A stretch of 50,742 nucleotides of DNA from Clostridiales bacterium. Lineage in GTDB: Bacteria > Bacillota > Clostridia > Saccharofermentanales > Saccharofermentanaceae. Of the stretch, positions 33,631 to 43,301 are shown one piece after another. Position 1 is the stretch's first letter. Each line of letters starts with the position of its first letter. The notes under the pieces are model-generated. The model saw nothing but the letters and a program-made list of their open reading frames with translations. It was not told the DNA's origin and did not search any database. The translations under genes were made by a program, and so were the position numbers. The DNA lies in NCBI GenBank assembly GCA_017478485.1, contig JAFVDI010000042.1:1-50742 (forward strand), in the 5' to 3' direction.

Positions 33631-36153
33631 ATGCTTAAGAGAAGGCCCGAATATTTTGCTGTGTTTGCGCTGTCGGCTGTTGCAGCCATAGGGACGGCAT
33701 GCTTTACTGCAATTGCTCTCGGTACCGGAAACCCCGCACTGTCGGGTGCCGGAGGCCAGAACGCAGCAGGCATAGTTTCAAGGGCTTCAGATCTTATCGG
33801 CGTCGATCAGGAAAAGAAGGCATCGGCTCAGATGTGCGTCAGATACGGAACCGTTTCCGCGGGAGACTATGTTCTTTCAGTGATGACTTCTCCTGATTAT
33901 CTGATCAAGAGTACGGATGACGAGCAGTTCGCAAAGGATCTCTGCAGCATTGTTTACGGTGCGCCGAACGATGCGGAGGTCTCAGGCATTAAGCAGGAAC
34001 TTGCCAATTCCAACAGGATGACCGTAATAAACAACACGGTCTCAAAGGCTGACAGCAAATATGCCGTTTCAGGAGATACGGGCAACGGTCCCGGATGCGT
34101 TATCACGGGTTTCAACATCAATAAAGGCCTGGATGCCGATGACGAATATACTGTCGGTATAAAAGAGATAAGCGGAAGCTTTTCGGCGACCGGAGACGAC
34201 ATCAGGACAGATCTTTTCGTTGACGGCGCGCTTCACAGAGGGTATCTGAAATACGACAAGAGCCAGGCAGGTTCAAAGGGATTTGTTCTCGCGTGGGATA
34301 CCGCGGGTTTTGAACCGGGTTATCATGACGTTTCGATCCTTTTGCGCAGTTCGGACGGAAGGGGCGTTTCGGTTGCGGGCGGCAGGATCAATATTCCTGA
34401 AAAGACAAGGATAGAAGCACTGTCTGTTACTGACGGACTCATTTTCAAGGATGAGGAGACTGCGTGGTTCCTCCTGGACTGCGGTGCATCTGACTGCTAT
34501 GTCAATTTCGCGGGGATCAGCGAAAAGATATCAGTCTCGCTCTACGATCTTACTGGAAAACTCATCGGAACAAATCCAAGTTCTTCCGCAGGTTATGCCG
34601 CGCTGAGAGGAAAGAAGCAGGATACTGAAAGATTGGCCGGAGAGACAGGAATTCCCGGCGTTTCAAACTGCTACTACATATGCGCGAGAAGAACAAAGGA
34701 CGATGATTCAAAAGAAAATGAGGATATTTCGTTTAAGCTTGTTCAGAGCCGCGACGTTGTTTATTTCGACGGCAAATACATGTCCGTCGCACCCGGAAAG
34801 ACCGAAGATAAGTATAAGCTTACTGATTCTTCCGGCAACGAGTACCAGACACCGAAAGAAGACTGCAAGATACTGCCTTTTAATGCGGCGCTTTCAACTC
34901 TCGACATTAAGGGCGGTGATACGGATAAAGGCGTATATCCGTCATTTGATGTTGCTGAAGATAAGTACGGTTACTATGTTTCAAGTTCTCAGCGCGTAAC
35001 GCTCGAGTGTGAATCGATCGAAGGATATGCCGCGAAATTTAAGATCACTGCCGAAAACGGCGGAAACAAGACTGAGTTGGAAGCCGGAAAGCCCTTTGAT
35101 CTTCCTGAGGGAGAGACGGTGATAAATGCCGAAGTCACTTCGTTTGACGGACAGAAGAGTTCTTATTCCGTATATGTTCTAGCAGGAGATGACAGCGGAT
35201 CTTTCGCTGAAGAAACACTGTCAGGATTCCCTGCAAGCTACTACAGCGGACTTTGGCTCCTGCACTGCAAACACCCGACGTACAGTTTCAAAGCCTACGA
35301 TACGAAGCTTACTTTTGCAGAGGTCCTGAAGGCTGAGACTGTAGGCAACAAGAGCCTCATCCAGGACAGGGTATTTCCCGAATACGTCAAGGGCGGAAGC
35401 CCGGTGTACGATAATCCCGACTGGAGAGCTGCCAAGAGCGAGGTCGTAAGCTATTTTCTGGATCCGAGAAACTTCTTCACGGACAAGAGGATATTCATGT
35501 TCGAGATGCTCGGATTTGATGAGAACATTCACAAGAAAGAGGGCGTAAAAGAGATAATCTCAGGATCGTTCATGGATACTGATGATTTTGACTATGTGGA
35601 TGCCATCTATGAGGCAGGCCGCAAATCAGGTGTTTCGCCTTATTTCCTTGCAAGCAGGATAATTCAGGAAATGGGATTCTCGGGCAGGTCGGCGCTCTGC
35701 AAGGGTACTGTCGACGGATATGAGGGTTATTTCAACTTCTACAACATCGGTTCAGCATCTTCAACGAAAGAGGGCGGAGCGACTGTCGGAGGCGCGAAAT
35801 ATGCCAAGTGGGGAAGAAATCCCGAGAAGGAAGACATTTCCGATGCGGAAGCAAAACTCCTGCTCCCGTGGGATACAAAAGAAAAAGCCATAACCGGAGG
35901 CGCTTTGTGGATCGCTTCAGGTTACATCGAAAAAGGCCAGAATACCCTTTATTTCCAGAAATTTGACGTGCTTGACGACGGAACCGTAAGGTACAACCAT
36001 CAATACGCGCAGAACATTATGATGGCATACTCCGAGTCGCTTAGGTATTATAACAGCTATGATTCTATCAATAAGACTGAATCAGCATTCATATTCGTGA
36101 TACCGGTCTATCAGAACATGCCGGCCGAATATGGTTACCTGCCGAAAGGTTAA
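33631..36153 (+). CDS. Surface glucosaminidase (peptidoglycan hydrolase) with cadherin-like beta-sandwich
   Basis: 840 residues. A signal-anchor helix (about 9-30) leads to two beta-rich regions, a cadherin-like beta-sandwich of the PF12733 type (about 425-515; INAEVTSFDGQKSSYSVYVL), then a C-terminal glucosaminidase domain: SPYFLASRIIQEMGFSG (catalytic Glu), GYFNFYNIGSASS and GGALWIASGYI. Such enzymes cut N-acetylglucosamine bonds in the cell wall during growth or separation. The C-terminal YNHQYAQNIMMAYSE is typical. No sortase motif. It is 6 bases after yfbR. Confidence 0.85.
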   Translation: MLKRRPEYFAVFALSAVAAIGTACFTAIALGTGNPALSGAGGQNAAGIVSRASDLIGVDQEKKASAQMCVRYGTVSAGDYVLSVMTSPDYLIKSTDDEQFAKDLCSIVYGAPNDAEVSGIKQELANSNRMTVINNTVSKADSKYAVSGDTGNGPGCVITGFNINKGLDADDEYTVGIKEISGSFSATGDDIRTDLFVDGALHRGYLKYDKSQAGSKGFVLAWDTAGFEPGYHDVSILLRSSDGRGVSVAGGRINIPEKTRIEALSVTDGLIFKDEETAWFLLDCGASDCYVNFAGISEKISVSLYDLTGKLIGTNPSSSAGYAALRGKKQDTERLAGETGIPGVSNCYYICARRTKDDDSKENEDISFKLVQSRDVVYFDGKYMSVAPGKTEDKYKLTDSSGNEYQTPKEDCKILPFNAALSTLDIKGGDTDKGVYPSFDVAEDKYGYYVSSSQRVTLECESIEGYAAKFKITAENGGNKTELEAGKPFDLPEGETVINAEVTSFDGQKSSYSVYVLAGDDSGSFAEETLSGFPASYYSGLWLLHCKHPTYSFKAYDTKLTFAEVLKAETVGNKSLIQDRVFPEYVKGGSPVYDNPDWRAAKSEVVSYFLDPRNFFTDKRIFMFEMLGFDENIHKKEGVKEIISGSFMDTDDFDYVDAIYEAGRKSGVSPYFLASRIIQEMGFSGRSALCKGTVDGYEGYFNFYNIGSASSTKEGGATVGGAKYAKWGRNPEKEDISDAEAKLLLPWDTKEKAITGGALWIASGYIEKGQNTLYFQKFDVLDDGTVRYNHQYAQNIMMAYSESLRYYNSYDSINKTESAFIFVIPVYQNMPAEYGYLPKG

Positions 36154-36161
36154 AGGTGATT

Positions 36162-37649
36162 ATGAACGGAAAAAAGAAGACAGGCATATCGATTCGTAAA
36201 ACGGGCAGGAAACTGGCCGCTTTTGCGGCTTCACTGCTGTTGGCAATGTCTGTGCTGCTCTACGGCCGGGCTCCCGGAGTCTTTGCCGCATCCAAGATAA
36301 CGCTTTCCGTTGAGACTGACTCGCGTTCGGCGGGCCAGGGCAACATCGTCACAGTCAGAGTCGTTGCCGACAACATGCCCGGGATCACTTCGTTTGGACC
36401 GGTCGAACTGAATTACGATACTGAAGATGCCGAATACATTTCATTTTCTCAGGGTAAGGACATATCGGGAAACTTCCTGTTTGTTGAGACCCAGGAGAGA
36501 GGAAAGATAACGGTTTCCGCCGATGACCAGAACTTCAGGAAGACCGAGGATAACAATGAGGATAATGAGGCAGAGCCTTTCCGTTCCGATAACAAGGTAA
36601 CACTCTTCATGGTCTCTTTCCGAGTTCTTCCAGGAAGCAGCGGCAATCTCAATATCAAGATCGACAAAACGGGAACTTTTAAGAACGAAGCAGGTCAGGC
36701 AGTTGACGTTGTCAAAGGCAGTTCCGTTTCGCTCTCGATCAACCCTTCATCCATCTCAAAGGACGCTACGCTCGCTTTCCTTACGGTAAAGGATGTCAAT
36801 CTTTCACCTGAATTCAATCCCAACATCACCGATTATTCTGCTACGGTCGACCGTGACGTTAAAGAAGTTCAGGTTACGCCCATGCCGAACAACATGTTCG
36901 CATCGCTTGCCATCTCAGGCAACAACAACCTTCAGATCGGCATGAACGTTATCAAGATCGAAGTCACTGCGCAGGATCAGGAGACTACGATGCTCTACAC
37001 TATACACATAACCAGAAAGGAAAGTTTTGCTCCTGACAGCGCGACCCTGGTCGATGCTTCCGGCAAAACATATTCGTTCATGGATATTCCGGACAACGTG
37101 ACCGTACCCGAAGGGTTCGTGCAGACCGTCAGGATGATCAACGGATACAGCGTACAGACATACGCAAGAGACGGCGTTACGAGCGTTCTTCTTTATCTTT
37201 TCGACGGAAGCAACTCGCCGGCATTCTATTTCTATAACCCTGTCGAAAAGACGATCATCCCGTACGATCCCGAGAACACGATAATCAGGACGAGCAAGAT
37301 ATTAAGGATCTCCGCGCTCCCTGAGAAAGTGCAGGTTCCCGCCGGCTTCGTGGCTGCGACTTATGACACGGGCAGGATCACTCTTAAAGGCTACGTTGAC
37401 AAGAATTCAAACTTCATCTGTTTCATGACAGATGAGAACGGCGTAGGCGATTTCTATCTGTATAATCCGGAGACAGGTTCGTTCCAAATATACAGACCTG
37501 CGGACAGAAGACCCGAAATACTGTACAAATATATGTTTGAAGTTTTTCTCATTATCAGTATTATTGAAGCGGTAAGTTTGATCATTACCGTCTATATGGT
37601 AAGGCGCATCATAGCTGACAAGGCCAATCCGAGGCCTAAAAGAGTATAA
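36162..37649 (+). CDS. Surface protein with cohesin-like and cadherin-like domains
   Basis: 495 residues from the ATG at 36162, after AAAGGTGAT; a GTG two codons before is part of that site. Signal peptide ends near GVFAAS. Residues about 45-190 have the strand pattern of a cohesin module (ITLSVETDSRSAGQGNIVTV to VKGSSVSLSI) with an Asp/Glu/Asn-rich loop near 130. Residues about 200-285 are a PF12733 beta-sandwich (LSPEFNPNITDYSATVD, YTIHITRKE). A C-terminal membrane helix (FLIISIIEAVSLIITVYMV) with a basic tail anchors it. No dockerin is seen nearby, so any cellulosome link is doubtful; it probably works with the glucosaminidase before it. Confidence 0.75.
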   Translation: MNGKKKTGISIRKTGRKLAAFAASLLLAMSVLLYGRAPGVFAASKITLSVETDSRSAGQGNIVTVRVVADNMPGITSFGPVELNYDTEDAEYISFSQGKDISGNFLFVETQERGKITVSADDQNFRKTEDNNEDNEAEPFRSDNKVTLFMVSFRVLPGSSGNLNIKIDKTGTFKNEAGQAVDVVKGSSVSLSINPSSISKDATLAFLTVKDVNLSPEFNPNITDYSATVDRDVKEVQVTPMPNNMFASLAISGNNNLQIGMNVIKIEVTAQDQETTMLYTIHITRKESFAPDSATLVDASGKTYSFMDIPDNVTVPEGFVQTVRMINGYSVQTYARDGVTSVLLYLFDGSNSPAFYFYNPVEKTIIPYDPENTIIRTSKILRISALPEKVQVPAGFVAATYDTGRITLKGYVDKNSNFICFMTDENGVGDFYLYNPETGSFQIYRPADRRPEILYKYMFEVFLIISIIEAVSLIITVYMVRRIIADKANPRPKRV

Positions 37650-37663
37650 GGAAAAGAGATAAG

Positions 37664-38281
37664 ATGAAGTTAAAGACAGTTGTTGTGGGCGGAGAACATC
37701 TCACCCCAAAGCAGGAGAAATACCGCAAGATATTCATGTATCTTGTCAGCGGCGGACTTACGACGGTAGTCAGCCTTGCATCATTTAAGATATTCAACCT
37801 GATCGTTCCCGAGATAGCAGTAAATGCCTTCGGACAGAACATCTCACTCAAGCTTGCCATAAACAAATCGGCATGCTGGGTGATAAGCGTGCTTGTTGCA
37901 TATTTCCTCAACCGCGTTACGGTATTCAGGTCAAAGGGCAAGATCTTAAGCGAGCTCATGAAGTTTGCCGGTGCGAGGATCCTGTCGTTCCTTATCTTTG
38001 AGGAAGGTCTTTTCCTGCTCTCCGTATTCATCTGCACTAAAGTCACCGGTCTGCCGAGTGATACGACGGTATATACGCTCCTGAACATCCCAATCACATA
38101 TGCCGATATAATGAACGTCATCAATCTTGTCTTCGTAGTCATCGTAAACTACATCATGAGCAAGATCCTGGTCTTCAAGAAAGAAGACATGGTCGACTAT
38201 GCAAAGGCGGAAGATACCGGAGAGACCGGAAGCGGAGAGACTCCGGAAAAAGAAGCGGAAGAAGGCGCAGAGAATGCCTGA
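37664..38281 (+). CDS. GtrA-family membrane protein
   Basis: 205 residues with four membrane helices. FMYLVSGGLTTVVSLASFKI and VAYFLNRVTVFRSKGK are typical GtrA signatures (the NRxxTF-like motif), and KFAGARILSFLIF the second half. The family takes part in moving lipid-linked sugars across the membrane. A Glu-rich C-terminal tail of about 35 residues follows. It overlaps folC by eight bases. Confidence 0.85.
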   Translation: MKLKTVVVGGEHLTPKQEKYRKIFMYLVSGGLTTVVSLASFKIFNLIVPEIAVNAFGQNISLKLAINKSACWVISVLVAYFLNRVTVFRSKGKILSELMKFAGARILSFLIFEEGLFLLSVFICTKVTGLPSDTTVYTLLNIPITYADIMNVINLVFVVIVNYIMSKILVFKKEDMVDYAKAEDTGETGSGETPEKEAEEGAENA

Positions 38282-39662
38282 AAACGGCATACCTTCAGTC
38301 CTGACAGGAGCGCTCCAGTTCGGCATTAAGCCGGGTCTTGAGCGTATAAACAGGCTCCTTGAGCTTCTCGGAGATCCCCAGGATCAGATCAAGGCAGTGC
38401 ACGTTGCCGGAACTAACGGCAAGGGCTCCGTATGTACATTCCTTTCAACGATACTTGCCTGTGACGGTAGGAAAGTCGGTGTTTTCACGTCTCCGTACCT
38501 CGAGAGGTTTTCCGAGAGGATAAGGATAATTGACGGCAGGAAAGGCGCAAAGGCTCTTGCTGAAGATGACAGTTACGGAGAGATACCATCAGACAGGCTG
38601 GATGAACTTGCCGATAAAGTTAAGGCTGCCCAGGACAGGATGCTGTCCGAAGGCATGGAGCATCCTACGGAATTTGAGCTGATCACGGCGATCGGGTTCC
38701 TCTATTTTGCAGAGGAAAAGGTCGATGTTGCGGTCCTTGAGACCGGACTCGGCGGAAGGCTCGATTCTACGAATGTCATAGACAAGCCGCTAGCAACGGC
38801 CATATGCGCGATCGGCCTCGATCACTGCAAGGTGCTGGGTTCGACGGTTTCAGAGATCGCTTCCGAGAAGGCAGGCATTTTCAAACCGGGCGTTCCCGCC
38901 GTATGTCCCGATCCGGATGACATGATCCTTTCTGAAGACATGAGATCTGATGTCAGGAAGACTCTGACAGATATCGCCTCGGAAAAGAATTCCCCGCTGA
39001 CTTTCATAGCCGTGAAGGATGCCGCTAAGACGGCAGGCTTCGGCATGGACGGGAAGATGACCTTTGAGCTTGACGGCAAAAGATACAGCACGTTCCTGAA
39101 CGGAAGACATCAGGTATCTAATGCTGCTCTCGCCATTGCGCTCGCAAGGATCTGCGGTGTTTCTGAAGGCGCTGTCGAAGAGGGGATCGGCCTTTCAAGA
39201 TGGAAGTGCCGCTGCGAGATACTTTGCTTTTCGCCGCTCGTGATAATCGACGGCGGACATAATCCTCAGGGAGCCGAGAGCCTTGCTTCGGTCTTTGGCG
39301 ACGTTCTCGGGGGAAGTCTCAAAGGCAGGCAGATCCGCATTGTTGCAGGCATGATGGCCGACAAGGACGTCAAAGGAGTTTATGAGGCCTACAGAAATGG
39401 CGGGCTCGTTATTTCAGAAGCCGTGACAGTAAGGCCTGACAACAGCAGGAGCATGGATCCTGTTAATCTTTCAGAAATAATAAATGATGTGTATAATAAC
39501 AAAGTTCAAACTCTGGAGGCTGAAAGCCCTGAAGAAGGAGTCCGTATCGCACTTGAACGTTCAAAGGCCGACGGAATGCCCCTTCTTGTTACAGGATCGC
39601 TTTATCTGGCCGGGCAGGTAAGAGGTTATCTGAAAGGAATCATCTCATGCATGACTATCTGA
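38274..39662 (+). CDS. folC: Folylpolyglutamate synthase / dihydrofolate synthase
   Basis: 462 residues from the ATG at 38274 (MPENGIPSVLTG), with GAAGG upstream; the frame extends further into gtrA but no good start exists there. VAGTNGKGSV is the Mur-ligase-type ATP loop, SPYLERFSERIRI the folate loop, and ETGLGGRLDSTN and IDGGHNPQGAESL are conserved. It adds glutamate to folate. Its 3' end overlaps the next gene by 16 bases. Confidence 0.95.
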   Translation: MPENGIPSVLTGALQFGIKPGLERINRLLELLGDPQDQIKAVHVAGTNGKGSVCTFLSTILACDGRKVGVFTSPYLERFSERIRIIDGRKGAKALAEDDSYGEIPSDRLDELADKVKAAQDRMLSEGMEHPTEFELITAIGFLYFAEEKVDVAVLETGLGGRLDSTNVIDKPLATAICAIGLDHCKVLGSTVSEIASEKAGIFKPGVPAVCPDPDDMILSEDMRSDVRKTLTDIASEKNSPLTFIAVKDAAKTAGFGMDGKMTFELDGKRYSTFLNGRHQVSNAALAIALARICGVSEGAVEEGIGLSRWKCRCEILCFSPLVIIDGGHNPQGAESLASVFGDVLGGSLKGRQIRIVAGMMADKDVKGVYEAYRNGGLVISEAVTVRPDNSRSMDPVNLSEIINDVYNNKVQTLEAESPEEGVRIALERSKADGMPLLVTGSLYLAGQVRGYLKGIISCMTI

Positions 39663-40645
39663 GATACATCATGATGATACAGCCGATCACTGAGACGAGT
39701 CTCATTCTTTTCGACGTGAGCAACGAAGAAAAGGGAAGGATCGTAAGACAGTACAACCGCGCTCTTGAGAACGCGAGGGGCGAGGGTACTGACGTTGCCC
39801 AGATCTTCCTTAAGCCTCTTATCGCACAGTATCAGAAGTGGGGTGACCCCGCTCTTATCTTCGGTCTCTGCCTTGCAAGGGAAGGACAGTTCAAAAGGGC
39901 TGAAGGCAGCCTTACATATGCGATTTCAGGTACACTCGGTTCCGAGCAGCAGCTTTCCATCGCTCAGGAAGCGCTGAGATTCGTCAGGGAAGACATTAAG
40001 AACCCTCCGAGAGATCTCCCTCCGGCAGACATAGCCGGCAAGATCAGGAATGCCAAGATGGCTTCTGATGAGACTCCTGCAGGACGCGTAGGCTTCCAGG
40101 CCCCGATCCTCATGAGAGCGCAGCGCGTTAACGAGCGCCCACAGATGGCGACCACCAAGGAACGCCGAGACATAATGATGCGTTCCGGCGGAGTCGGCGA
40201 TGAGCTTCCCGATGATTCGATCAACATAGAAGACGTTGTTTCACCGGGCGAAAAGCTCAGAAGATTCGTAACGGTGATGATAGTACTCGGAGCGGTGGCA
40301 CTTGTAGGCGTTTTCATCATCTTCGGTCTTATCCCGCTGATCAATTCGGTAACTGAAGGCGGAGATGCGAAAACAAAGCTCGACTACCTGACCGGTGAAC
40401 TTTCAAAGAGCAGGACGGATCCCGAGATCGCCGCGATCATGAGCGCTTATGAGGCAAGGTTCTCGATCCCTGCAGAAACAGATGCGAACGGCAACCCCGT
40501 AACCTATACGACAACGACGCCTCCGACAACAACGGAGACAACGACAGAGACTACTACTGCTCTTACGGCTTACATCGTTGGTACCGAGACCACCGCGGCA
40601 CAAGCCGGAACTGCAAGCGAAACAAAAACACCACAGGGCACCTGA
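39647..40645 (+). CDS. Unknown single-pass membrane protein with Thr-rich C-terminal tail
   Basis: 332 residues, no family recognised. Residues 1-120 look helical and TPR-like (ALIFGLCLAREGQFKRAEGSL), residues about 125-205 are charged and likely disordered, a membrane helix spans about 210-232 (MIVLGAVALVGVFIIFGLI), and the outside part ends in a Thr-rich tail (NPVTYTTTTPPTTT and more). Topology is probably cytoplasmic N-terminus. AAAGGA lies 8 bases before the ATG. Its 16-base overlap with folC and short gap to thrC suggest an operon. Confidence 0.6.
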   Translation: MHDYLRYIMMIQPITETSLILFDVSNEEKGRIVRQYNRALENARGEGTDVAQIFLKPLIAQYQKWGDPALIFGLCLAREGQFKRAEGSLTYAISGTLGSEQQLSIAQEALRFVREDIKNPPRDLPPADIAGKIRNAKMASDETPAGRVGFQAPILMRAQRVNERPQMATTKERRDIMMRSGGVGDELPDDSINIEDVVSPGEKLRRFVTVMIVLGAVALVGVFIIFGLIPLINSVTEGGDAKTKLDYLTGELSKSRTDPEIAAIMSAYEARFSIPAETDANGNPVTYTTTTPPTTTETTTETTTALTAYIVGTETTAAQAGTASETKTPQGT

Positions 40646-40657
40646 CCGGAGGCAGCT

Positions 40658-42163
40658 ATGAACTATATAAGCACAAGAGGATATGACAGGAAGTACAAGG
40701 CTTCCGAGGCGATAATCCAGGGTATTGCACCCGACGGCGGACTTTTTGTTCCGGATGAGATACCTCATCTTACCGAAGGCGACATTCTCGCCATGACGAA
40801 CATGCAGTTCTACCAGATCTCCGCAAAGGTCCTTTCGATGTTCCTTACGGACTTCACCGAAGCAGAACTCTTAAACTTCGCATCTCAGGCTTATTCAGAG
40901 GAGAAGTGGGGCGAGAATCCGGTTCCGCTCGTACAGCTCAACCAGTACAACGACAGGGAATACATCCTTGAACTCTGGCACGGACCTACGTGCGCATTCA
41001 AGGACGTTGCACTCCAGATGCTCCCTCATCTCATGACCGCTTCCGTAAAGAAGACCGGCCTCAACAAGAAGATCTGCATCCTTACCGCAACTTCAGGAGA
41101 CACCGGAAAGGCAGCTCTCGAAGGCTTTAAGGATCTTCCCGGAACGGAGATCATCGTATTCTATCCGACAGGCGGCGTATCTGAGGCACAGAAGCTCCAG
41201 ATGGTTACGACTGACGGTTCAAATACACATGTCATAGCTGTTGACGGATGCTTTGACGACGCACAGACAGGCGTTAAGAACATCTTCGGCGACGAGTCGT
41301 TCAAGCAGGAACTCGATGCCAAGGGCATCATGCTGTCTTCCGCAAACTCGATCAACTGGGGACGTCTCGCTCCTCAGATCGCTTACTATGTTTATTCATA
41401 CGTCGAGCTCTTAAGGACCGAGAAGATCAAAAAGGGCGAGGAGATCAACATCGTAGTTCCCACAGGAAACTTCGGAAACATCCTTGCAGCCTGGTTTGCA
41501 AAACAGATGGGTATCCCTGTAAGAAAGCTCATCTGCGCTTCCAACCGCAACAAGGTTCTCTGCGATTTCTTCTCAACGGGCGTTTATGACCGCAACAGGG
41601 AATTCTTCAAGACGACATCGCCTTCAATGGATATCCTTATCTCATCGAATCTCGAGAGACTTCTCTATGAGGTAACAAACGGCGATCACGCAAAGGTCAC
41701 GGAGTGGATGAAAGAGCTTTCTGCCGAAGGCAAATACACCGTGGACAAGGATACCTTAAAGCTCCTGCAGCGCCAGTTTGTAGGCGGTTTCGCCGATGAG
41801 ACTGGTGTTTCCAAGACGATCCTTGAAGTCTATGACAGGACAGATAACGTCATCGATACGCATACGGCCGTAGGCTTCAACATCTACGGTCGTTACCACC
41901 AGCGCTCGAACGACGACAGCAAGACGGTCTTCGCGTCAACTGCTTCGCCCTTCAAGTTCGCTCCCGCAGTAATGGATGCGATCAGAGGTGCAGGTTACAG
42001 CAACGGCAGATCTGCTGACACATTGATCAGAGAGCTCTCCGAAGAGAGTGGCCTTGAGATCCCCGCTTCCATCGCAACCTTAGGCGAGAAGGAGATACGC
42101 CACAAGGACGTTATCGCCAAGGAAGACATGGAGAGCAAGGTAAGAGAGATACTCATCGGCTGA
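40658..42163 (+). CDS. thrC: Threonine synthase
   Basis: 501 residues, the long (class I-like) form. MNYISTRGYDRKYKASEAI and APDGGLFVPDEI open the protein; the PLP lysine is in CAFKDVALQML, ATSGDTGKAALEGFK and NFGNILAAWFA bind the cofactor phosphate. It converts O-phosphohomoserine to threonine. GGAGGCAGC precedes the ATG. It is the last gene before a strong terminator. No other threonine gene is in the window. Confidence 0.97.
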   Translation: MNYISTRGYDRKYKASEAIIQGIAPDGGLFVPDEIPHLTEGDILAMTNMQFYQISAKVLSMFLTDFTEAELLNFASQAYSEEKWGENPVPLVQLNQYNDREYILELWHGPTCAFKDVALQMLPHLMTASVKKTGLNKKICILTATSGDTGKAALEGFKDLPGTEIIVFYPTGGVSEAQKLQMVTTDGSNTHVIAVDGCFDDAQTGVKNIFGDESFKQELDAKGIMLSSANSINWGRLAPQIAYYVYSYVELLRTEKIKKGEEINIVVPTGNFGNILAAWFAKQMGIPVRKLICASNRNKVLCDFFSTGVYDRNREFFKTTSPSMDILISSNLERLLYEVTNGDHAKVTEWMKELSAEGKYTVDKDTLKLLQRQFVGGFADETGVSKTILEVYDRTDNVIDTHTAVGFNIYGRYHQRSNDDSKTVFASTASPFKFAPAVMDAIRGAGYSNGRSADTLIRELSEESGLEIPASIATLGEKEIRHKDVIAKEDMESKVREILIG

Positions 42164-42185
42164 TCTTTTGAAATCTGATAACAGG

Positions 42186-42215
42186 GCACCTCAACTGTTT
42201 GTTGGGGTGCTTTTT
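42186..42215 (+). terminator. Terminator after thrC
   Basis: 10-bp stem GCACCTCAAC / GTTGGGGTGC (one T-G pair), 5-base loop, then TTTTT at 42211-42215. It lies between two convergent genes and could serve both weakly. Confidence 0.85.
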
Positions 42216-42229
42216 ACTTTTCAAATACA

Positions 42230-43171
42230 CTATTTAGTGCTGCTGCCGTTGCCGGCTTTTTTTCCGAACTTGATGAAATTGTTGTTGTAAAGGTAGTTCA
42301 GCACGGATGCGCCGATGATTATCGCGTAGCCTAAGATGCTGAGCCAGTCGGGCACTTCGCCGAGCACGATAAGCCCCAGCAGGGCCGTGAAGATCACGGT
42401 CGAATAGTCGTAGATGGATATCTCTTTTGCGGGGCACATTGCATAGGCAGATGAAATGAATATCTGTCCGAAGCATGCCGCGACGCCGGTCATGGCGCAG
42501 TAGAACAGCTGCAGAGGCGTAATAGGCTGGTAGGTGAATATGATGAACGGGATCAGTATGATGCACGAAAAAGTCGAGAAGAAGGCAACGACGATCATCG
42601 GACGTTCGCCTTTGACCGTGACTTTGCGAAGGAACGCATAAGCGATACCTGCGCAGATGCCGCCTATAAGGGCTATTGCCAGAGGAAACAGCGAATCTCC
42701 GGACACGCCTAATCTGCCGAACAGAAAAGATGGTTTGACAACGAAGACAGCGCCGGCAAGTGCCGTAAGGATGGCTGCCCACTGGAATCCGTCGGCTGCC
42801 TCTTTGAGGATGAAGATCGAAGTGACCAAAGCAAAGAACGGCGAGAGCTTGTTGAGCATCATGGCATCAGACATGTTGGTGTTGGAGATCGCATAGAAGT
42901 TCGCGAGTATACCGATCGTGCCGAAAGAAGAGCGCATCAGAAGTCCGGGGAGTGACCCCTTCTTGATCCTGAATCTCTCTGGTGATCTCGCGAGTATGAT
43001 ATAAGACATGATGATCGCCACGAGGTTCCTGAAGAAAGCCTTCATAAAGACCGGCATGTCGCCCGCCAGATTGATGAAAAGAGCCATGACCGCAAATGAG
43101 AATGCGGATATCAGAAGGAAGATAACGCCTTTTGTGCGGGGCTTCAGACGGCCCGCGGTCTTTTCCGTCAT
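42230..43171 (-). CDS. EamA/DMT-family membrane exporter
   Basis: 313 residues with ten predicted membrane helices in two EamA halves (first FLLISAFSFAVMALFINLAG, second FPLALALIGG-like region around FPLAIALIGGICAG). The helix 9-10 pair (IFTALLGLIVLGEVPDWLSILGYAIIIGASV) is typical of drug/metabolite transporters. The substrate is unknown; neighbours give no firm hint. AAAGGAGCC precedes the ATG. Confidence 0.9.
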   Translation of the reverse strand: MTEKTAGRLKPRTKGVIFLLISAFSFAVMALFINLAGDMPVFMKAFFRNLVAIIMSYIILARSPERFRIKKGSLPGLLMRSSFGTIGILANFYAISNTNMSDAMMLNKLSPFFALVTSIFILKEAADGFQWAAILTALAGAVFVVKPSFLFGRLGVSGDSLFPLAIALIGGICAGIAYAFLRKVTVKGERPMIVVAFFSTFSCIILIPFIIFTYQPITPLQLFYCAMTGVAACFGQIFISSAYAMCPAKEISIYDYSTVIFTALLGLIVLGEVPDWLSILGYAIIIGASVLNYLYNNNFIKFGKKAGNGSSTK

Positions 43172-43221
43172 AACAGGCTCCTTTCGCGTCAGATTTTAAG
43201 CGCCATTGGGCAAAAGTTCAA

Positions 43222-43250
43222 TTGACACTATCACCAACTCCCAATAGAAT
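43222..43250 (+). promoter_or_regulatory. Putative promoter of the oxidoreductase-queT operon
   Basis: Perfect TTGACA (43222-43227), 17-base spacer, TAGAAT (43245-43250). The downstream TATAAT at 43252 is 24 bases from the -35 and so is less likely to be the -10. Confidence 0.7.
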
Positions 43251-43301
43251 CTATAATTGCTTGTATTATTAAGAAGTACTTCGAAAAGAGGGTTTGGGAA
43301 T

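Noticed and set aside
43252..43257. TATAAT before the oxidoreductase gene
   Set aside because: 24 bases from the TTGACA; TAGAAT at 43245 fits the 17-base spacing better.
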